Shown: in pieces, positions 16,957 through 25,701 of the stretch
Layout of the letters: every line of letters begins with the position of its first letter
How positions within the stretch are numbered: position 1 is the stretch's first letter
NCBI GenBank assembly: GCA_946402065.1
Contig: CAMIVR010000045.1
Span: 1 to 36,918, forward strand
Direction of reading: 5' to 3'
DNA length: 36,918 nucleotides
Source: an uncultured Brevibacillus sp.
GTDB lineage: Bacteria; Bacillota; Bacilli; Brevibacillales; Brevibacillaceae
Program-made: the position numbers and the translations under genes
Notes under the pieces: model-generated
The model's database searches: none
Told to the model about the DNA's origin: nothing
Seen by the model: the letters and a program-made list of their open reading frames with translations, nothing else

Positions 16957-16964
16957 CGTGCGCT

Positions 16965-18191
16965 CTACACCTTTCTGTTGGCAGTTATGAGATATATCGG
17001 ATTCAACCCTTCAAACCGGGTCAAATTCAGGATCGGTTTGCTGCGGGCGATTTGCGCCAGTGTTACCTGAAAATCAAACCCTTCCTCCTGAAACGCCTGC
17101 GTCGCTTCATAGAGATTTTCGATGGTTGCGGCGTTGAGGACGATGCGTCCGTTTGGTTTCAGACGTGTACAGATGATGTGCAGCAGTTCCCTGATCTCCC
17201 CGCCGCTGCCGCCGATAAACACAGCATCCGGATCGGGAAACTGCTCCAAGCCAGCCGGTGCCTTGCTGTGCAACAGCGTCAGGTCGGTGCGGAATTTGTG
17301 CATGTTTTGCCGGCAGTTTTCCAAATCGTCGGCATTCTTTTCCACGGCGAATACCTGACCGTTGCGGGCAATCCGTGCCGCTTCAATCGCGACGGACCCG
17401 GTGCAGGTGCCGATATCCCAGACCGTACTGTCGTCGCGCAGCTGCAGATTGGCGATGCTCAGCACGCGAATTTCCCGCTTCGTAATCAAGCCCTTGTCAG
17501 GCTTGCGCTGAATAAATTCGTCATCGGCAATGCCCAGTGCCCACTGCGGGCCATCCGCACGCTTGCGCAGAATCACCACATTGAGCGGAGAGAACACCTG
17601 TTCAGCCATATCGGCCAGTGTGTACCAGCCTGTCCGCTCGTCCGCTCCGGCCAAATTCTCCGCGACAAACGCTTCGTACTCGTCCATCCCGAAGCTCAGC
17701 AAGTACCTGGCGATCGCCGACGGGCTGTTTTCCTCGTCAGTCAGCAGGGCTACCTTGGCACGTCCGTCGATACGCTGTGCCAGCCCTTTCATGCTGCGCC
17801 CGTGAACACTCGTCACCATGGCATCCTGCCAGCTCTCTCCCATGCGGGCAAAGGCGAGTTGCAGGGAGCTGAGGTTCGGATAGATCTCGACCGGCAGCTT
17901 GTTTGCCAGGTATCCGCCGATGCCGTAAAACAGCGGGTCTCCTGATGCCAGCAGCACCGTGTCTCTCGTCTCTGCCTTCAGCCGATCGACAACCGCAGCC
18001 AGTCCCCCCTGATAGACGAGCCGCTCCCCTTCGAACTCGGGAAAAAAGCCGAGATGGCGCTCGCCACCTACCAGCAGCTCACACTGATTGATCCACTCAC
18101 GGTACAGCGGCAGCAATCCCGCCTGTCCGTCGTCGCCGATCCCGATCACCTTCAACCGTTTTTTTTCGTCGCTACCTGTGCCGTTACCCAT
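16965..18191 (-). CDS. cbiET: Fused cobalt-precorrin C5/C15-methyltransferase and decarboxylase (CbiE-CbiT)
   Basis: The 408-residue protein fuses two activities that are separate in many bacteria. Residues about 14-212 are the CbiE methylase, with [12 protein letters not shown] (15-26) and [15 protein letters not shown] (81-95). Residues about 220-408 are CbiT, a Rossmann-type methylase with [12 protein letters not shown] (259-270) and [10 protein letters not shown]. The pair methylates C5 and C15 and decarboxylates the C12 acetate. This matches CobL-type fusions. ATG 18191 overlaps cbiD by eight bases, with GGGAG inside cbiD. Confidence 0.95.
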   Translation of the reverse strand: MGNGTGSDEKKRLKVIGIGDDGQAGLLPLYREWINQCELLVGGERHLGFFPEFEGERLVYQGGLAAVVDRLKAETRDTVLLASGDPLFYGIGGYLANKLPVEIYPNLSSLQLAFARMGESWQDAMVTSVHGRSMKGLAQRIDGRAKVALLTDEENSPSAIARYLLSFGMDEYEAFVAENLAGADERTGWYTLADMAEQVFSPLNVVILRKRADGPQWALGIADDEFIQRKPDKGLITKREIRVLSIANLQLRDDSTVWDIGTCTGSVAIEAARIARNGQVFAVEKNADDLENCRQNMHKFRTDLTLLHSKAPAGLEQFPDPDAVFIGGSGGEIRELLHIICTRLKPNGRIVLNAATIENLYEATQAFQEEGFDFQVTLAQIARSKPILNLTRFEGLNPIYLITANRKV

Positions 18192-19281
18192 GTCGTGTCT
18201 CCCTTCCTAACACTTCGCCCTTCATCGTCGAGATGACCGTTTCGATCGCCAAACCGCCTTTCACGGTTTGCAGGCCAACTTCGGAACAATATTGGCAAAG
18301 GATAGCAAAAAACGTGCGATAGCCGTGCTCGACCATCAAGTCGCCGACAAACGCTGCCGTATTGGCCGTGCGAATCTCCTCCTGCAGCGCTTCCGGCACG
18401 CCGGCCTCTGCCGCCACACCGGCGAGAAAATTGAAATCGATCGGAGCGCTTTTGGAGTGGACCATCGTCACGCCCTGAGCCAATTTGGAAAATTTACCCA
18501 TCATGCCAACCAGTGACACCTTCTTGACTTGCGGGTGCTTTTTGCAGACGAGCAGGGAAAAACCGATAAAATCCCCCATCTCGATAAACGCTTCCTCCGG
18601 CAAATCCGGGTACAGCTCGATCCCGACTTTTTCACTGCGCCCGCCCGTAGACAGGACAAAGTGCTCACAGCCGTTGGCCACAGCGACGTTAATCGCCTGA
18701 ACAATGCTCGCCTTGTAGGCAGATGTGGAAAAGGGAACAACGATGCCACGCGTTCCCAGAATCGAGATGCCACCGACGATGCCAAGCCTGCCGTTCAACG
18801 TTTTCTTGGCGATTTCTTCGCCATCCGGCACAGAGACAACGATGCGTACGCCGCGGTTTATCCCGTATTCGTCAAGCACGGACTGGACCGTCTCGCGAAT
18901 CATCTTGCGCGGCACCGGATTAATCGCTGCCTCTCCTACGGCGATTGGCAGCCCTGGTTTTGTCGCCCTGCCAACCCCGATGCCACCGTCCAATTCAATT
19001 CCCGGCTTGTCATGCCAGGTCACCGTAGAGATGATTAAGGCCCCGTGCGTCGCATCGGGGTCATCTCCGCCATCCTTGATCGTACTGGCCGTACCTTGCT
19101 CGGATGTATAGGTGCAGTCTTCCATCTGAAAGGTAACCGCCTGGCCGATCGGCAGCATAATCGTCGCTTCTGTCTGCTTCTCTTGAAGGATCAATGCCGT
19201 CAGTGCGGCTTTGGCAGTCGCGGTGGCACAAGCACCGGTCGTGTAGCCGTGACGCATCGGTTTTGTCTCTGCTTCCTTCAT
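18184..19281 (-). CDS. cbiD: Cobalt-precorrin-5B C1-methyltransferase
   Basis: CbiD methylates C1 of the contracted ring and is diagnostic of the anaerobic pathway. The 365-residue protein opens with [14 protein letters not shown] (12-25). It contains [25 protein letters not shown] (99-112), NPVPRKMI and [10 protein letters not shown], the standard family order. It follows cbiC by three bases with AGGAG before ATG 19281. Confidence 0.95.
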   Translation of the reverse strand: MKEAETKPMRHGYTTGACATATAKAALTALILQEKQTEATIMLPIGQAVTFQMEDCTYTSEQGTASTIKDGGDDPDATHGALIISTVTWHDKPGIELDGGIGVGRATKPGLPIAVGEAAINPVPRKMIRETVQSVLDEYGINRGVRIVVSVPDGEEIAKKTLNGRLGIVGGISILGTRGIVVPFSTSAYKASIVQAINVAVANGCEHFVLSTGGRSEKVGIELYPDLPEEAFIEMGDFIGFSLLVCKKHPQVKKVSLVGMMGKFSKLAQGVTMVHSKSAPIDFNFLAGVAAEAGVPEALQEEIRTANTAAFVGDLMVEHGYRTFFAILCQYCSEVGLQTVKGGLAIETVISTMKGEVLGRETRHG

Positions 19282-19284
19282 GTC

Positions 19285-19935
19285 TTACTCCTGCCGTTCC
19301 GCCATCAGCGAAAGAGCGTTTAGCGCTGCGACTGTAACCGGGCTTCCGCCTTTACGGCCGCGGTTTGTAATAAACGGGATGTCCAGCTTTGCCAGTTCTT
19401 CTTTGGACTCGGCAGCCGAGACAAAGCCTACCGGCATGCCGATAACCAAGCCTGGCTTGGCTTCGCCTTCTTTCACCAGGCGGATTAACTCCAGCAGTGC
19501 CGTCGGAGCGTTGCCGATGGCAAAAATGCCGCCTTCCGCCTCCTTGACCGCCTTGCGAATCGAGACGATCGCCCGCGTCGTATTGAGCCGCTTCGCTTCT
19601 TCCATGACATCGCGGTCAGATATGTACACCTTCACTTCGCCGCCGAATTTTTCGATCCGGGCCTTGCTGATCCCCACTTGTACCATCTGCACGTCGGCTA
19701 CGACCAGCTTGCCGGAGCGAATCGCCTTGATTCCGGCAGTAATCGCATCCGGGTGAAAGACGAGGCTGCGACCCAGATCAAAATCCGCCGAAGCGTGTAT
19801 GACGCGCTGAACGACCGGGTACTGCTCGGCAGTAAACGGATGGGCGCCAAGCTCCTCGGTAATGATCTCAAAGCTCTTCTCTTCGATCTCCTGCGGCTGT
19901 ATTGTCAACGGTTTAAACTCTGTATGAAAATCCAT
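19285..19935 (-). CDS. cbiC: Cobalt-precorrin-8 methylmutase
   Basis: CbiC moves a methyl group from C11 to C12 to form cobyrinic acid. The 216-residue product has RVIHASAD with the catalytic histidine at about residue 47, then VADVQMVQVGI, AIGNAPTAL and IGMPVGFVSAAESKEEL. Its C-terminal NRGRKGGSPV completes the pattern. AGGAGG sits eight bases before ATG 19935. Confidence 0.95.
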   Translation of the reverse strand: MDFHTEFKPLTIQPQEIEEKSFEIITEELGAHPFTAEQYPVVQRVIHASADFDLGRSLVFHPDAITAGIKAIRSGKLVVADVQMVQVGISKARIEKFGGEVKVYISDRDVMEEAKRLNTTRAIVSIRKAVKEAEGGIFAIGNAPTALLELIRLVKEGEAKPGLVIGMPVGFVSAAESKEELAKLDIPFITNRGRKGGSPVTVAALNALSLMAERQE

Positions 19936-19938
19936 CCA

Positions 19939-20712
19939 TCATACCTCCTGTAAGCATCTGTTTAGTTCTTCGATTACATCAGCAAATTCGGAAAACTGCA
20001 CCCCGTAAGCGATTGCCGGCCGGGCGATGACAATCGTTTCGATGCCCATCTCAAGCGCTGCTTCCAGCTTTTCGTCGACTGCGCCTACTTTGCCGCTCTC
20101 TTTGGTAATCATCAGCGTAACCTTGTAGTGGTCGTACAGCGCCCGATTCAACTCCTTGGAAAAAGGTCCCTGCATCGCGACGATGTTTTTCTGCTCCAAT
20201 CCGAGCTCTTCGCATTTTTGCATGTTGTCGGTACGCGGCAGCATGCGTGCCACCAGCTGCACATCTGGCATACCAAGCAATCGTTTGGCAAACACTTGCA
20301 GCGTCTTGCTGCCAGTCGTGAGCATGATCACGCCGCGCTTTTCCGCTGCCAGCTCTGCCGCCTGGGCGTAATCGGCTACGATCGTGACTTTCGGGTGATT
20401 ATGGTACGACTGGCTTTCCCGCTCGTAGCGAATGTACGGCACCTCGGCTTGCTTCGCGCCAGCCATTGCGTTTTTCGATGCTTCCTCGGCATACGGATGG
20501 CTGGCATCGACGATCGCCTTGACGTGTTTGCTTCTGACCAGTTCGCCAAAGTCTTCCGCTGTCAGTCTGCCGACCTGGACGGGCAAGCCGGCTTCCGTCA
20601 TGCTTTTCGCTGCACTCTCGGTTACGACAGTGGTCAGCAATTCGTAGCCTGCAAGCTTGATTTGCAATGCCAGTTCTCTGGCGTCGCTCGTTCCGGCTAA
20701 GACGAGAATCAT
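19939..20712 (-). CDS. cbiJ: Cobalt-precorrin-6A reductase
   Basis: CbiJ/CobK uses NAD(P)H to reduce the ring of (cobalt-)precorrin-6A. The 257-residue protein has the family start LVLAGTSDARELA (3-15), VDASHPYAEEAS, MLPRTDNM, AMQGPFSKELN and ITKESGKVGA. The ATG at 20712 overlaps the cbiX stop as ATGA. Its stop is three bases before the cbiC start. Confidence 0.94.
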   Translation of the reverse strand: MILVLAGTSDARELALQIKLAGYELLTTVVTESAAKSMTEAGLPVQVGRLTAEDFGELVRSKHVKAIVDASHPYAEEASKNAMAGAKQAEVPYIRYERESQSYHNHPKVTIVADYAQAAELAAEKRGVIMLTTGSKTLQVFAKRLLGMPDVQLVARMLPRTDNMQKCEELGLEQKNIVAMQGPFSKELNRALYDHYKVTLMITKESGKVGAVDEKLEAALEMGIETIVIARPAIAYGVQFSEFADVIEELNRCLQEV

Positions 20713-21761
20713 TCGGGATCACCTCCTACTTTTGCTTTGCCAGATTCGCCGATTGATGATCGTGCCCGTGATCGTGGTCCCCCGTGGCTGTGATCATGCT
20801 CGTCATGCGTGTGATCGTGCTCTCCGTGGCTGTGATCATGGTGATGGTGGTGATGGTGATCATGTCCGTGATCATGATGATGGTGGTGGTGATCATATCC
20901 GTGATCGTGATGATGGTGGTGATGCCCGTGATCATGATCGTGGTGGTGATGGTGATCGATGTGCTCCATTGCATCCAGACGATACTGGCACGTATCGCAA
21001 TTCATTTTCACCTCGTCCGCCAACGCCTCTTTGACCCGATCGGCAAATACATGGCGCAAGAACGGGTGGAATCCGAAGTACTCCGTCATGGCAAAGGTCA
21101 CGTCCGGGTGTTGGCCGCGCAGGTCTTCGAGCATCCGCTCCATCCGCTTGATCAGTACACCTGTAAAGAGAAAATACGGCAGGATCACGACTTGTCGCGC
21201 TCCCAGCCGCAGACAGCGGTCGACCCCTTCCTCGACCAGCGGCGCTGTCACGCCGATAAACGACGTTTCGACCCATTTCACCTGCAGCCGCTCCCACAGC
21301 AAGCGGGCCATTTTGAACAGATCGCTGTTGGCGTCCGGATCGCTGCTGCCGCGACCGACGATCAACAGCGCCGTATCGCGATGCTGTTCAGACGTGTTCA
21401 CACCGATTTCGTCCAGGCGCGAACGGAGGATATGCAGCACCTGATCGTGAATGCCGATCGGCCGTCCGTAAATGAACGCGACTTGCGGATACTTCGCTTT
21501 CATCTCATCAATTGCCGCCGGGATGTGGATTTTCGCATGTCCCGCCGAGAACAGCATCATCGGGATGATCGCGATGCGTGTAGCGCCGCGCTTGATACAT
21601 GCTTCCATGCCTTGCATCATCCCCGGCCGTTCAAACTCCAAAAAGCATGTCTCTACGATCGGCACATCCAGCTCCGGTGCGATTCCCTCGATAAACTGCC
21701 GCACCTCCTGATTTCCCTCCGGATCCTTGCTGCCATGCCCGACAAAAAGTACTGCGTCCAT
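20709..21761 (-). CDS. cbiX: Sirohydrochlorin cobaltochelatase with Fe-S motif and His-rich tail
   Basis: CbiX inserts Co(II) into sirohydrochlorin at the start of the anaerobic route. The 350-residue protein has two chelatase halves: VGHGS with His9 and FSAGHAKIH (71-79) in the first, and IVGRGSSDPDANSD (134-147) in the second. The MNCDTC motif (253-258) matches the MXCXXC Fe-S motif described for Bacillus megaterium CbiX. After it, residues about 267-325 carry some 37 histidines mixed with Asp and Gly. The tail probably binds or buffers metal but is not needed for the fold. ATG 21761 has AGGAGG eight bases upstream; the stop overlaps cbiJ. Confidence 0.95.
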   Translation of the reverse strand: MDAVLFVGHGSKDPEGNQEVRQFIEGIAPELDVPIVETCFLEFERPGMMQGMEACIKRGATRIAIIPMMLFSAGHAKIHIPAAIDEMKAKYPQVAFIYGRPIGIHDQVLHILRSRLDEIGVNTSEQHRDTALLIVGRGSSDPDANSDLFKMARLLWERLQVKWVETSFIGVTAPLVEEGVDRCLRLGARQVVILPYFLFTGVLIKRMERMLEDLRGQHPDVTFAMTEYFGFHPFLRHVFADRVKEALADEVKMNCDTCQYRLDAMEHIDHHHHHDHDHGHHHHHHDHGYDHHHHHHDHGHDHHHHHHHDHSHGEHDHTHDEHDHSHGGPRSRARSSIGESGKAKVGGDPE

Positions 21762-21798
21762 TGTACATCCCTCCTGTTATTTTCCTCTCGCTTAGGGC

Positions 21799-21889
21799 TC
21801 GCGATGAAATTAGTTCCCGCTTTTGCTGGCAAAATATCAGCGTTTTTTTGATTTTTGTCAGCAAATTAGCGGAAGTTAATTCATCGCGA
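21799..21889. repeat. Long imperfect inverted repeat between cbiH and cbiX
   Basis: Arms of about 41 bases (21799-21839 and 21849-21889) are complementary with a few mismatches and single-base bulges around a 9-base loop. The outer nine bases, TCGCGATGA and TCATCGCGA, match perfectly. The repeat starts five bases after the cbiH stop. No T-run follows in the operon direction. It may be a small transposon-like insertion, an mRNA-processing or stability element, or an attenuator. Confidence 0.65.
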
Positions 21890-21893
21890 TGCC

Positions 21894-23714
21894 TTAGTCG
21901 CCGCAGACCGCATTTTCAATGACGAGTACGGGCACATCGCGATGGGCGTAACCTTCGATTTCTTTCACGCGTTTAAAAAACTTGTGGAATCGCTCGTTTG
22001 GATAGCCTTTGGCGATATACCGCTGAACGATCCGCTCGACAGTTTCCACAATCTGATCCGGCTCAATGCCTTCTGCCACCGGCTGACCGGCATGGGCGTT
22101 CCGCCCCACCGTTTTCGCCCCCAGAAACAAGTCGAACTTCCCTCGCCGATAGACGATGCCGATGTCCTCTTTAACCGCGCCGTAGCACGTCATTCCGCAA
22201 CCGTTAAAGCCGATTTTCAGTTCCTTGGGAACCGCAAGACCATTCAAACGATTGTAAATGTCTTCGGCATACGGGATGGATTCGTCTTTTTCCCCGTAGC
22301 AGAAATCACATGCCTTGAACTGCACCACATCGCCGATCGGCGAGAGCAGCAGACCGGCTTCCTGCAGCTTCTCTGTCAGCTCATCGGGATTCGCCGTCGG
22401 TACCCGCATGATGATACTGTGGTGCGGCGTGTATTCAATCTCGCCTTTTTCTCCCGCTGCTTCCGCGAGCAGCACCATCTGCCGGGCTGTAAATTTCTTG
22501 TTGGCGACGCCCGGACTGACCGCGAATTCAAAAATGGACTCCTGTTGAAAAACCGGAGACAACGCTGTACCCGGCGAACGCTCGGCTTCTGGGTTGCTCA
22601 TGGCGACGCCACTTACCAGCTCGAGCGCTTCCATCGCCAAATCATACGCGCTGCTCTGGTTTCCCACTGCGAAGACTGTGCTGTTGCTTCGTGCCTGCAG
22701 CGCGCTTTCCCGCGTACCGAGCGTTCGCTGCTGCGGCTGTGTGCCCCCCGATGTTTGCGGCTGCGGCGCAGATTGCATGGCCGGCTGCTTGGCAGTCACG
22801 GTCTTCGCTCCCTTTTGCCGCTCGTCTTCGGTCCTTTGAGCTGCACCGTCGGACTGCTGGGCTTCTGCCTCAACATCATCCTCCCACTGTTCCAGTGCCC
22901 ACGGCTCCGCTTCTGGCTTCAAGCGCTGGTGCGGCTTCAATCGCTGTACAGCCGTATCGAGCGTGTATTTGCGTTGATAACCGCGTGGCGTAATCATTTT
23001 TCCGTCGTACAAGAACGTCGTCGAGTTGCCGATAATGACGGTTGTGAGCATGCCTATATCGTGATCGAGCATGTTGGCGAGCGTCGAGATGACGATATGC
23101 TCCCGATCGCGGTACGCGCTCTTGACGATGCCGACTGGCGTATCGGGAGAGCGATACTGCAGCAGGATGCGCTGCGCTTCAACGATCTGCCGGGTCCTCC
23201 GTCCGCTGCGCGGATTGTACAGGGCGATGATAAAATCAGCCTGTCCGGCTGCGTCGATGCGTTTGGCGATCAGTTCCCACGGCGTCAAGTGATCGCTGAG
23301 GCTGATCGTACAGGCGTCGTGCATGACCGGCGCCCCTAGCAGGGAAGCGCATGAATTGATCGCAGAAATTCCGGGAATGACTTCGATTTCGACGCCAGTC
23401 GCTTCCGTCCAGCCTTTCTCGATCAATACTTCGTAGACGAGGCCAGCCATTCCGTATACGCCTGCATCACCACTGGAAATGACCGCGACTTTTTTGCCTG
23501 CTTCCGCTTGTCTTACCGCTTCTTGAGCCCGACTTACTTCTTCGGTCATGCCCGTGCGGACAATGTGCTGATTGGTTAAAAGTCCGCTAATCAGGTCTAC
23601 GTATGTGTTGTAGCCAATGATGACGTCACTCTCTTCAATTGCTTCCCTCGCCCGCTTGGTAATATGGTCAAAGCTGCCTGGGCCAAAGCCGATAATGAGC
23701 AATTTCCCTTTCAT
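21894..23714 (-). CDS. cbiH: CbiH60-type cobalt-precorrin-3 C17-methyltransferase with C-terminal Fe-S (sulfite-reductase-like) domain
   Basis: The 606-residue protein carries the CbiH/CobJ methylase at about 1-255: IIGFGPGSFDHIT, VISSGDAGVYGMAG (78-91), IPGISAINSCASLLGAP and ALYNPRSGRR. An unusual Gln/Ala-rich linker (about 256-395) joins it to a nitrite/sulfite-reductase-like module. That module has CDFC (469-472) and NGCGMTCYG (Cys506, Cys510), four cysteines suited to one [4Fe-4S] cluster. The architecture matches the CbiH60 ring-contraction enzyme of B. megaterium. The start is ATG 23714 or GTG 23726, the latter with AGGA about ten bases upstream. cbiO ends 38 bases before ATG 23714. Confidence 0.92.
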   Translation of the reverse strand: MKGKLLIIGFGPGSFDHITKRAREAIEESDVIIGYNTYVDLISGLLTNQHIVRTGMTEEVSRAQEAVRQAEAGKKVAVISSGDAGVYGMAGLVYEVLIEKGWTEATGVEIEVIPGISAINSCASLLGAPVMHDACTISLSDHLTPWELIAKRIDAAGQADFIIALYNPRSGRRTRQIVEAQRILLQYRSPDTPVGIVKSAYRDREHIVISTLANMLDHDIGMLTTVIIGNSTTFLYDGKMITPRGYQRKYTLDTAVQRLKPHQRLKPEAEPWALEQWEDDVEAEAQQSDGAAQRTEDERQKGAKTVTAKQPAMQSAPQPQTSGGTQPQQRTLGTRESALQARSNSTVFAVGNQSSAYDLAMEALELVSGVAMSNPEAERSPGTALSPVFQQESIFEFAVSPGVANKKFTARQMVLLAEAAGEKGEIEYTPHHSIIMRVPTANPDELTEKLQEAGLLLSPIGDVVQFKACDFCYGEKDESIPYAEDIYNRLNGLAVPKELKIGFNGCGMTCYGAVKEDIGIVYRRGKFDLFLGAKTVGRNAHAGQPVAEGIEPDQIVETVERIVQRYIAKGYPNERFHKFFKRVKEIEGYAHRDVPVLVIENAVCGD

Positions 23715-23752
23715 GTAAGTGAGCACCAGCCTTTCTTCCTCAAGTTCGTTGC

Positions 23753-24607
23753 CTAAACGAGCTGCAGTTGAACGCGTGCCAACCGGTTGCGCAGCTCTGC
23801 TATCGTCCGCGGACGCGGCTGTCCGCCAAAGGGAGAACGGATCGTTTCCGGCAATGCGTCCCACATCTCGAGCAGCAGCGGGACTTCCAGATGCAGCTCA
23901 TCCAGGCGCTCTCGCTGCGCAAACACCTCGTCAGGCGTCCCTTCCATGGCAAGTGTGCCTTGATGCAGGACGAGCACCCAATCCGCCCATTCATAGACGA
24001 GTTCGACATCGTGTGTCGACATCAGAATCGTTGTTCCCATGCTGTGAATGGCTTCAAGCTCCCTGAGCAATTCACGGGCGTGCAGCCGGTCAAGACTGGC
24101 TGTCGGTTCATCGAGCAGCAGCAGTTCCGGCTGCAGAGCCATCACTCCGGCCAGCGAGACGCGTTTTTTCTGACCGATACTCAGCTGGTGTACCGGTCGA
24201 TCGAGCATTTTGTCCAAGGAGAATCGGACAGCCACATCCTCTACGCGCCTCCTGATCTCATCTTCCGCCAGCTTGGCATTGCACAGTCCGTACGAAATAT
24301 CTTCCCCTACCGTGCTGGCAACCAACTGCTGCTCGGGATCCTGAAAAACGAGTCCCACTGACTGTCGCAGAGCGGCCAACGAGCGTCTGTCGTAGCGAAT
24401 TTCTGTCCCCTTCCATTTGATCCGGCCGCTGTCTGGGCGATATATCCCGTTTGCATGCAAAAACAATGTCGATTTCCCGCAGCCGTTATGCCCCAGCAGG
24501 GCGATGCGCTGACCTTCCGGTATGCAAAGCGATATGCCCTGCAAAGCCGGATGGTTCGCTCCAGGATAGCTGAATTGAACATTGTCAAACTCGAGTAGAT
24601 CTGTCAT
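23753..24607 (-). CDS. cbiO: Cobalt ECF-transporter ATPase
   Basis: CbiO is the ATP-hydrolysing subunit that drives CbiMNQ cobalt uptake. In the 284-residue protein the ABC elements appear in order: Walker A GHNGCGKST (39-47), Q-loop FQDPEQQ (89-94), signature LSIGQKKR (142-149), Walker B LLLLDE (162-167), D-loop ASLD and switch STHD. One copy is present, so the transporter probably uses a CbiO homodimer. It begins four bases after cbiQ. Confidence 0.95.
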   Translation of the reverse strand: MTDLLEFDNVQFSYPGANHPALQGISLCIPEGQRIALLGHNGCGKSTLFLHANGIYRPDSGRIKWKGTEIRYDRRSLAALRQSVGLVFQDPEQQLVASTVGEDISYGLCNAKLAEDEIRRRVEDVAVRFSLDKMLDRPVHQLSIGQKKRVSLAGVMALQPELLLLDEPTASLDRLHARELLRELEAIHSMGTTILMSTHDVELVYEWADWVLVLHQGTLAMEGTPDEVFAQRERLDELHLEVPLLLEMWDALPETIRSPFGGQPRPRTIAELRNRLARVQLQLV

Positions 24608-24611
24608 CCCG

Positions 24612-25406
24612 TCAACTCCTCATCCACGTTTCCACTGTTGCCAGCAGCAAGCAGCCCGTTATCGCCTCGACAGTGTACCTGGGTGACTTCACCTGTTTGC
24701 TGAAGGAAATCACCCGCAAATCACCTGTAAAACCACGTGACAACAAGCCAACCGACAGCTGTGTGTAGCGAAGCCACGTCCGCGTAAACAACTGGACCAC
24801 CAGCCGCCCGACGTCGTGCAATGTCTGCCGGAAGCCAGCATGTCCTCCCCGGGATTGCTGGGCTGTCCAGAGCTGTTCGGCAGTCGCCAGGAGCACGAAG
24901 ACAAAGCGATACATAACCAGCAGGAGTTCAACCAGAACTGTGGGACATTTGCTTTTTCTCATGACGTGCAGCACTTCCGTGAACGGCACGGTCAGCAGCA
25001 AAAAGTAGACACAGGCCACAGCAGCTAAGGAACGAAAAAAAATTTCAAACACCCGGTGAAGACCCGCTTGACTGAGATATACGTACCAGTCGAACAGCGA
25101 ATGGCCGACGAGCACATCGGGTTGTATCGCTAGCTGCTGGCTGCTGCCGACAAATTCGATGCACAAGGCAGGCATGCTCATCAGTAAAAAAGCGGCAGGC
25201 AAAACCAAAAGCCGCAGGTATGCGGCCAATGGTATGCGGGCGTACACGGTGATCCAGATGCTCATCCAGAGCAGGAGCAACAAATGAACAGCCGTATGGG
25301 AGACAAGCGCAAGACAGAGGGCTGCCAGTGAAAACAGCACCTTCCCATCTGCTCGCACTTGCCTCAACCGGTTTGTGTAGACGAAGGAATCAAACAGAAT
25401 GTTCAT
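24612..25406 (-). CDS. cbiQ: Cobalt ECF-transporter transmembrane coupling subunit
   Basis: CbiQ connects the CbiO ATPases to the substrate-binding CbiMN. The 264-residue protein has hydrophobic segments near 25-55, 60-85 and 110-145, plus a short one near the C-terminus. Typical family pieces are [23 protein letters not shown] split at the start and the coupling region QSRGGHAGFRQTLHDVGRLV. It overlaps cbiN by 17 bases, with AAGG nine bases before ATG. Confidence 0.93.
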   Translation of the reverse strand: MNILFDSFVYTNRLRQVRADGKVLFSLAALCLALVSHTAVHLLLLLWMSIWITVYARIPLAAYLRLLVLPAAFLLMSMPALCIEFVGSSQQLAIQPDVLVGHSLFDWYVYLSQAGLHRVFEIFFRSLAAVACVYFLLLTVPFTEVLHVMRKSKCPTVLVELLLVMYRFVFVLLATAEQLWTAQQSRGGHAGFRQTLHDVGRLVVQLFTRTWLRYTQLSVGLLSRGFTGDLRVISFSKQVKSPRYTVEAITGCLLLATVETWMRS

Positions 25407-25701
25407 TTTTCAAATCCTTGGCAGTTCGCCGGCCTTTGTAAACGCCGATCGCATATCCGACAATGCCTGCCCCGATCGCCGCTTGCAAGGCAAACAGGAG
25501 GCTCTCCGTCTCGCTTCCGGGCGGCTCCATCAACGGCTGGAACCACGGTTCATAATCTGGCGCCAGCTCGCCAATCGCTTCCTCTGCTGCATCGTCTGCT
25601 CCGCCGAATTGAGAGTTTTTCACGATCAACAGCGGTGCTGCGGCAAGGACGACGACTACGATCAACAGCAGGATGTTCGTCAATCGATTCGATTTTTTCA
25701 T
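25390..25701 (-). CDS. cbiN: Cobalt transporter small subunit
   Basis: CbiN is a small two-helix membrane protein that loads metal into CbiM. The 103-residue protein has a hydrophobic helix at about 8-27, an acidic exposed stretch ([19 protein letters not shown]) and a second helix at about 68-88. It ends [10 protein letters not shown]. The [23 protein letters not shown] region, split here by description, is the CbiN hallmark. It overlaps cbiM by four bases. Confidence 0.93.
   Translation of the reverse strand: MKKSNRLTNILLLIVVVVLAAAPLLIVKNSQFGGADDAAEEAIGELAPDYEPWFQPLMEPPGSETESLLFALQAAIGAGIVGYAIGVYKGRRTAKDLKNEHSV

Noticed and set aside
20820..20950. Possible CRISPR or tandem-repeat array
   Set aside because: The repetition is codon-level and in frame with the CbiX His tail; there are no fixed repeats with unique spacers.
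20784..21851. 355-codon plus-strand frame rich in Met, Val and Ile
   Set aside because: It is the antisense of the CbiX His-rich tail and chelatase body; the composition is a by-product of the repeats.
21942..23339. 465-codon plus-strand frame
   Set aside because: Antisense to cbiH60, whose motifs are continuous; no SD or known domain.
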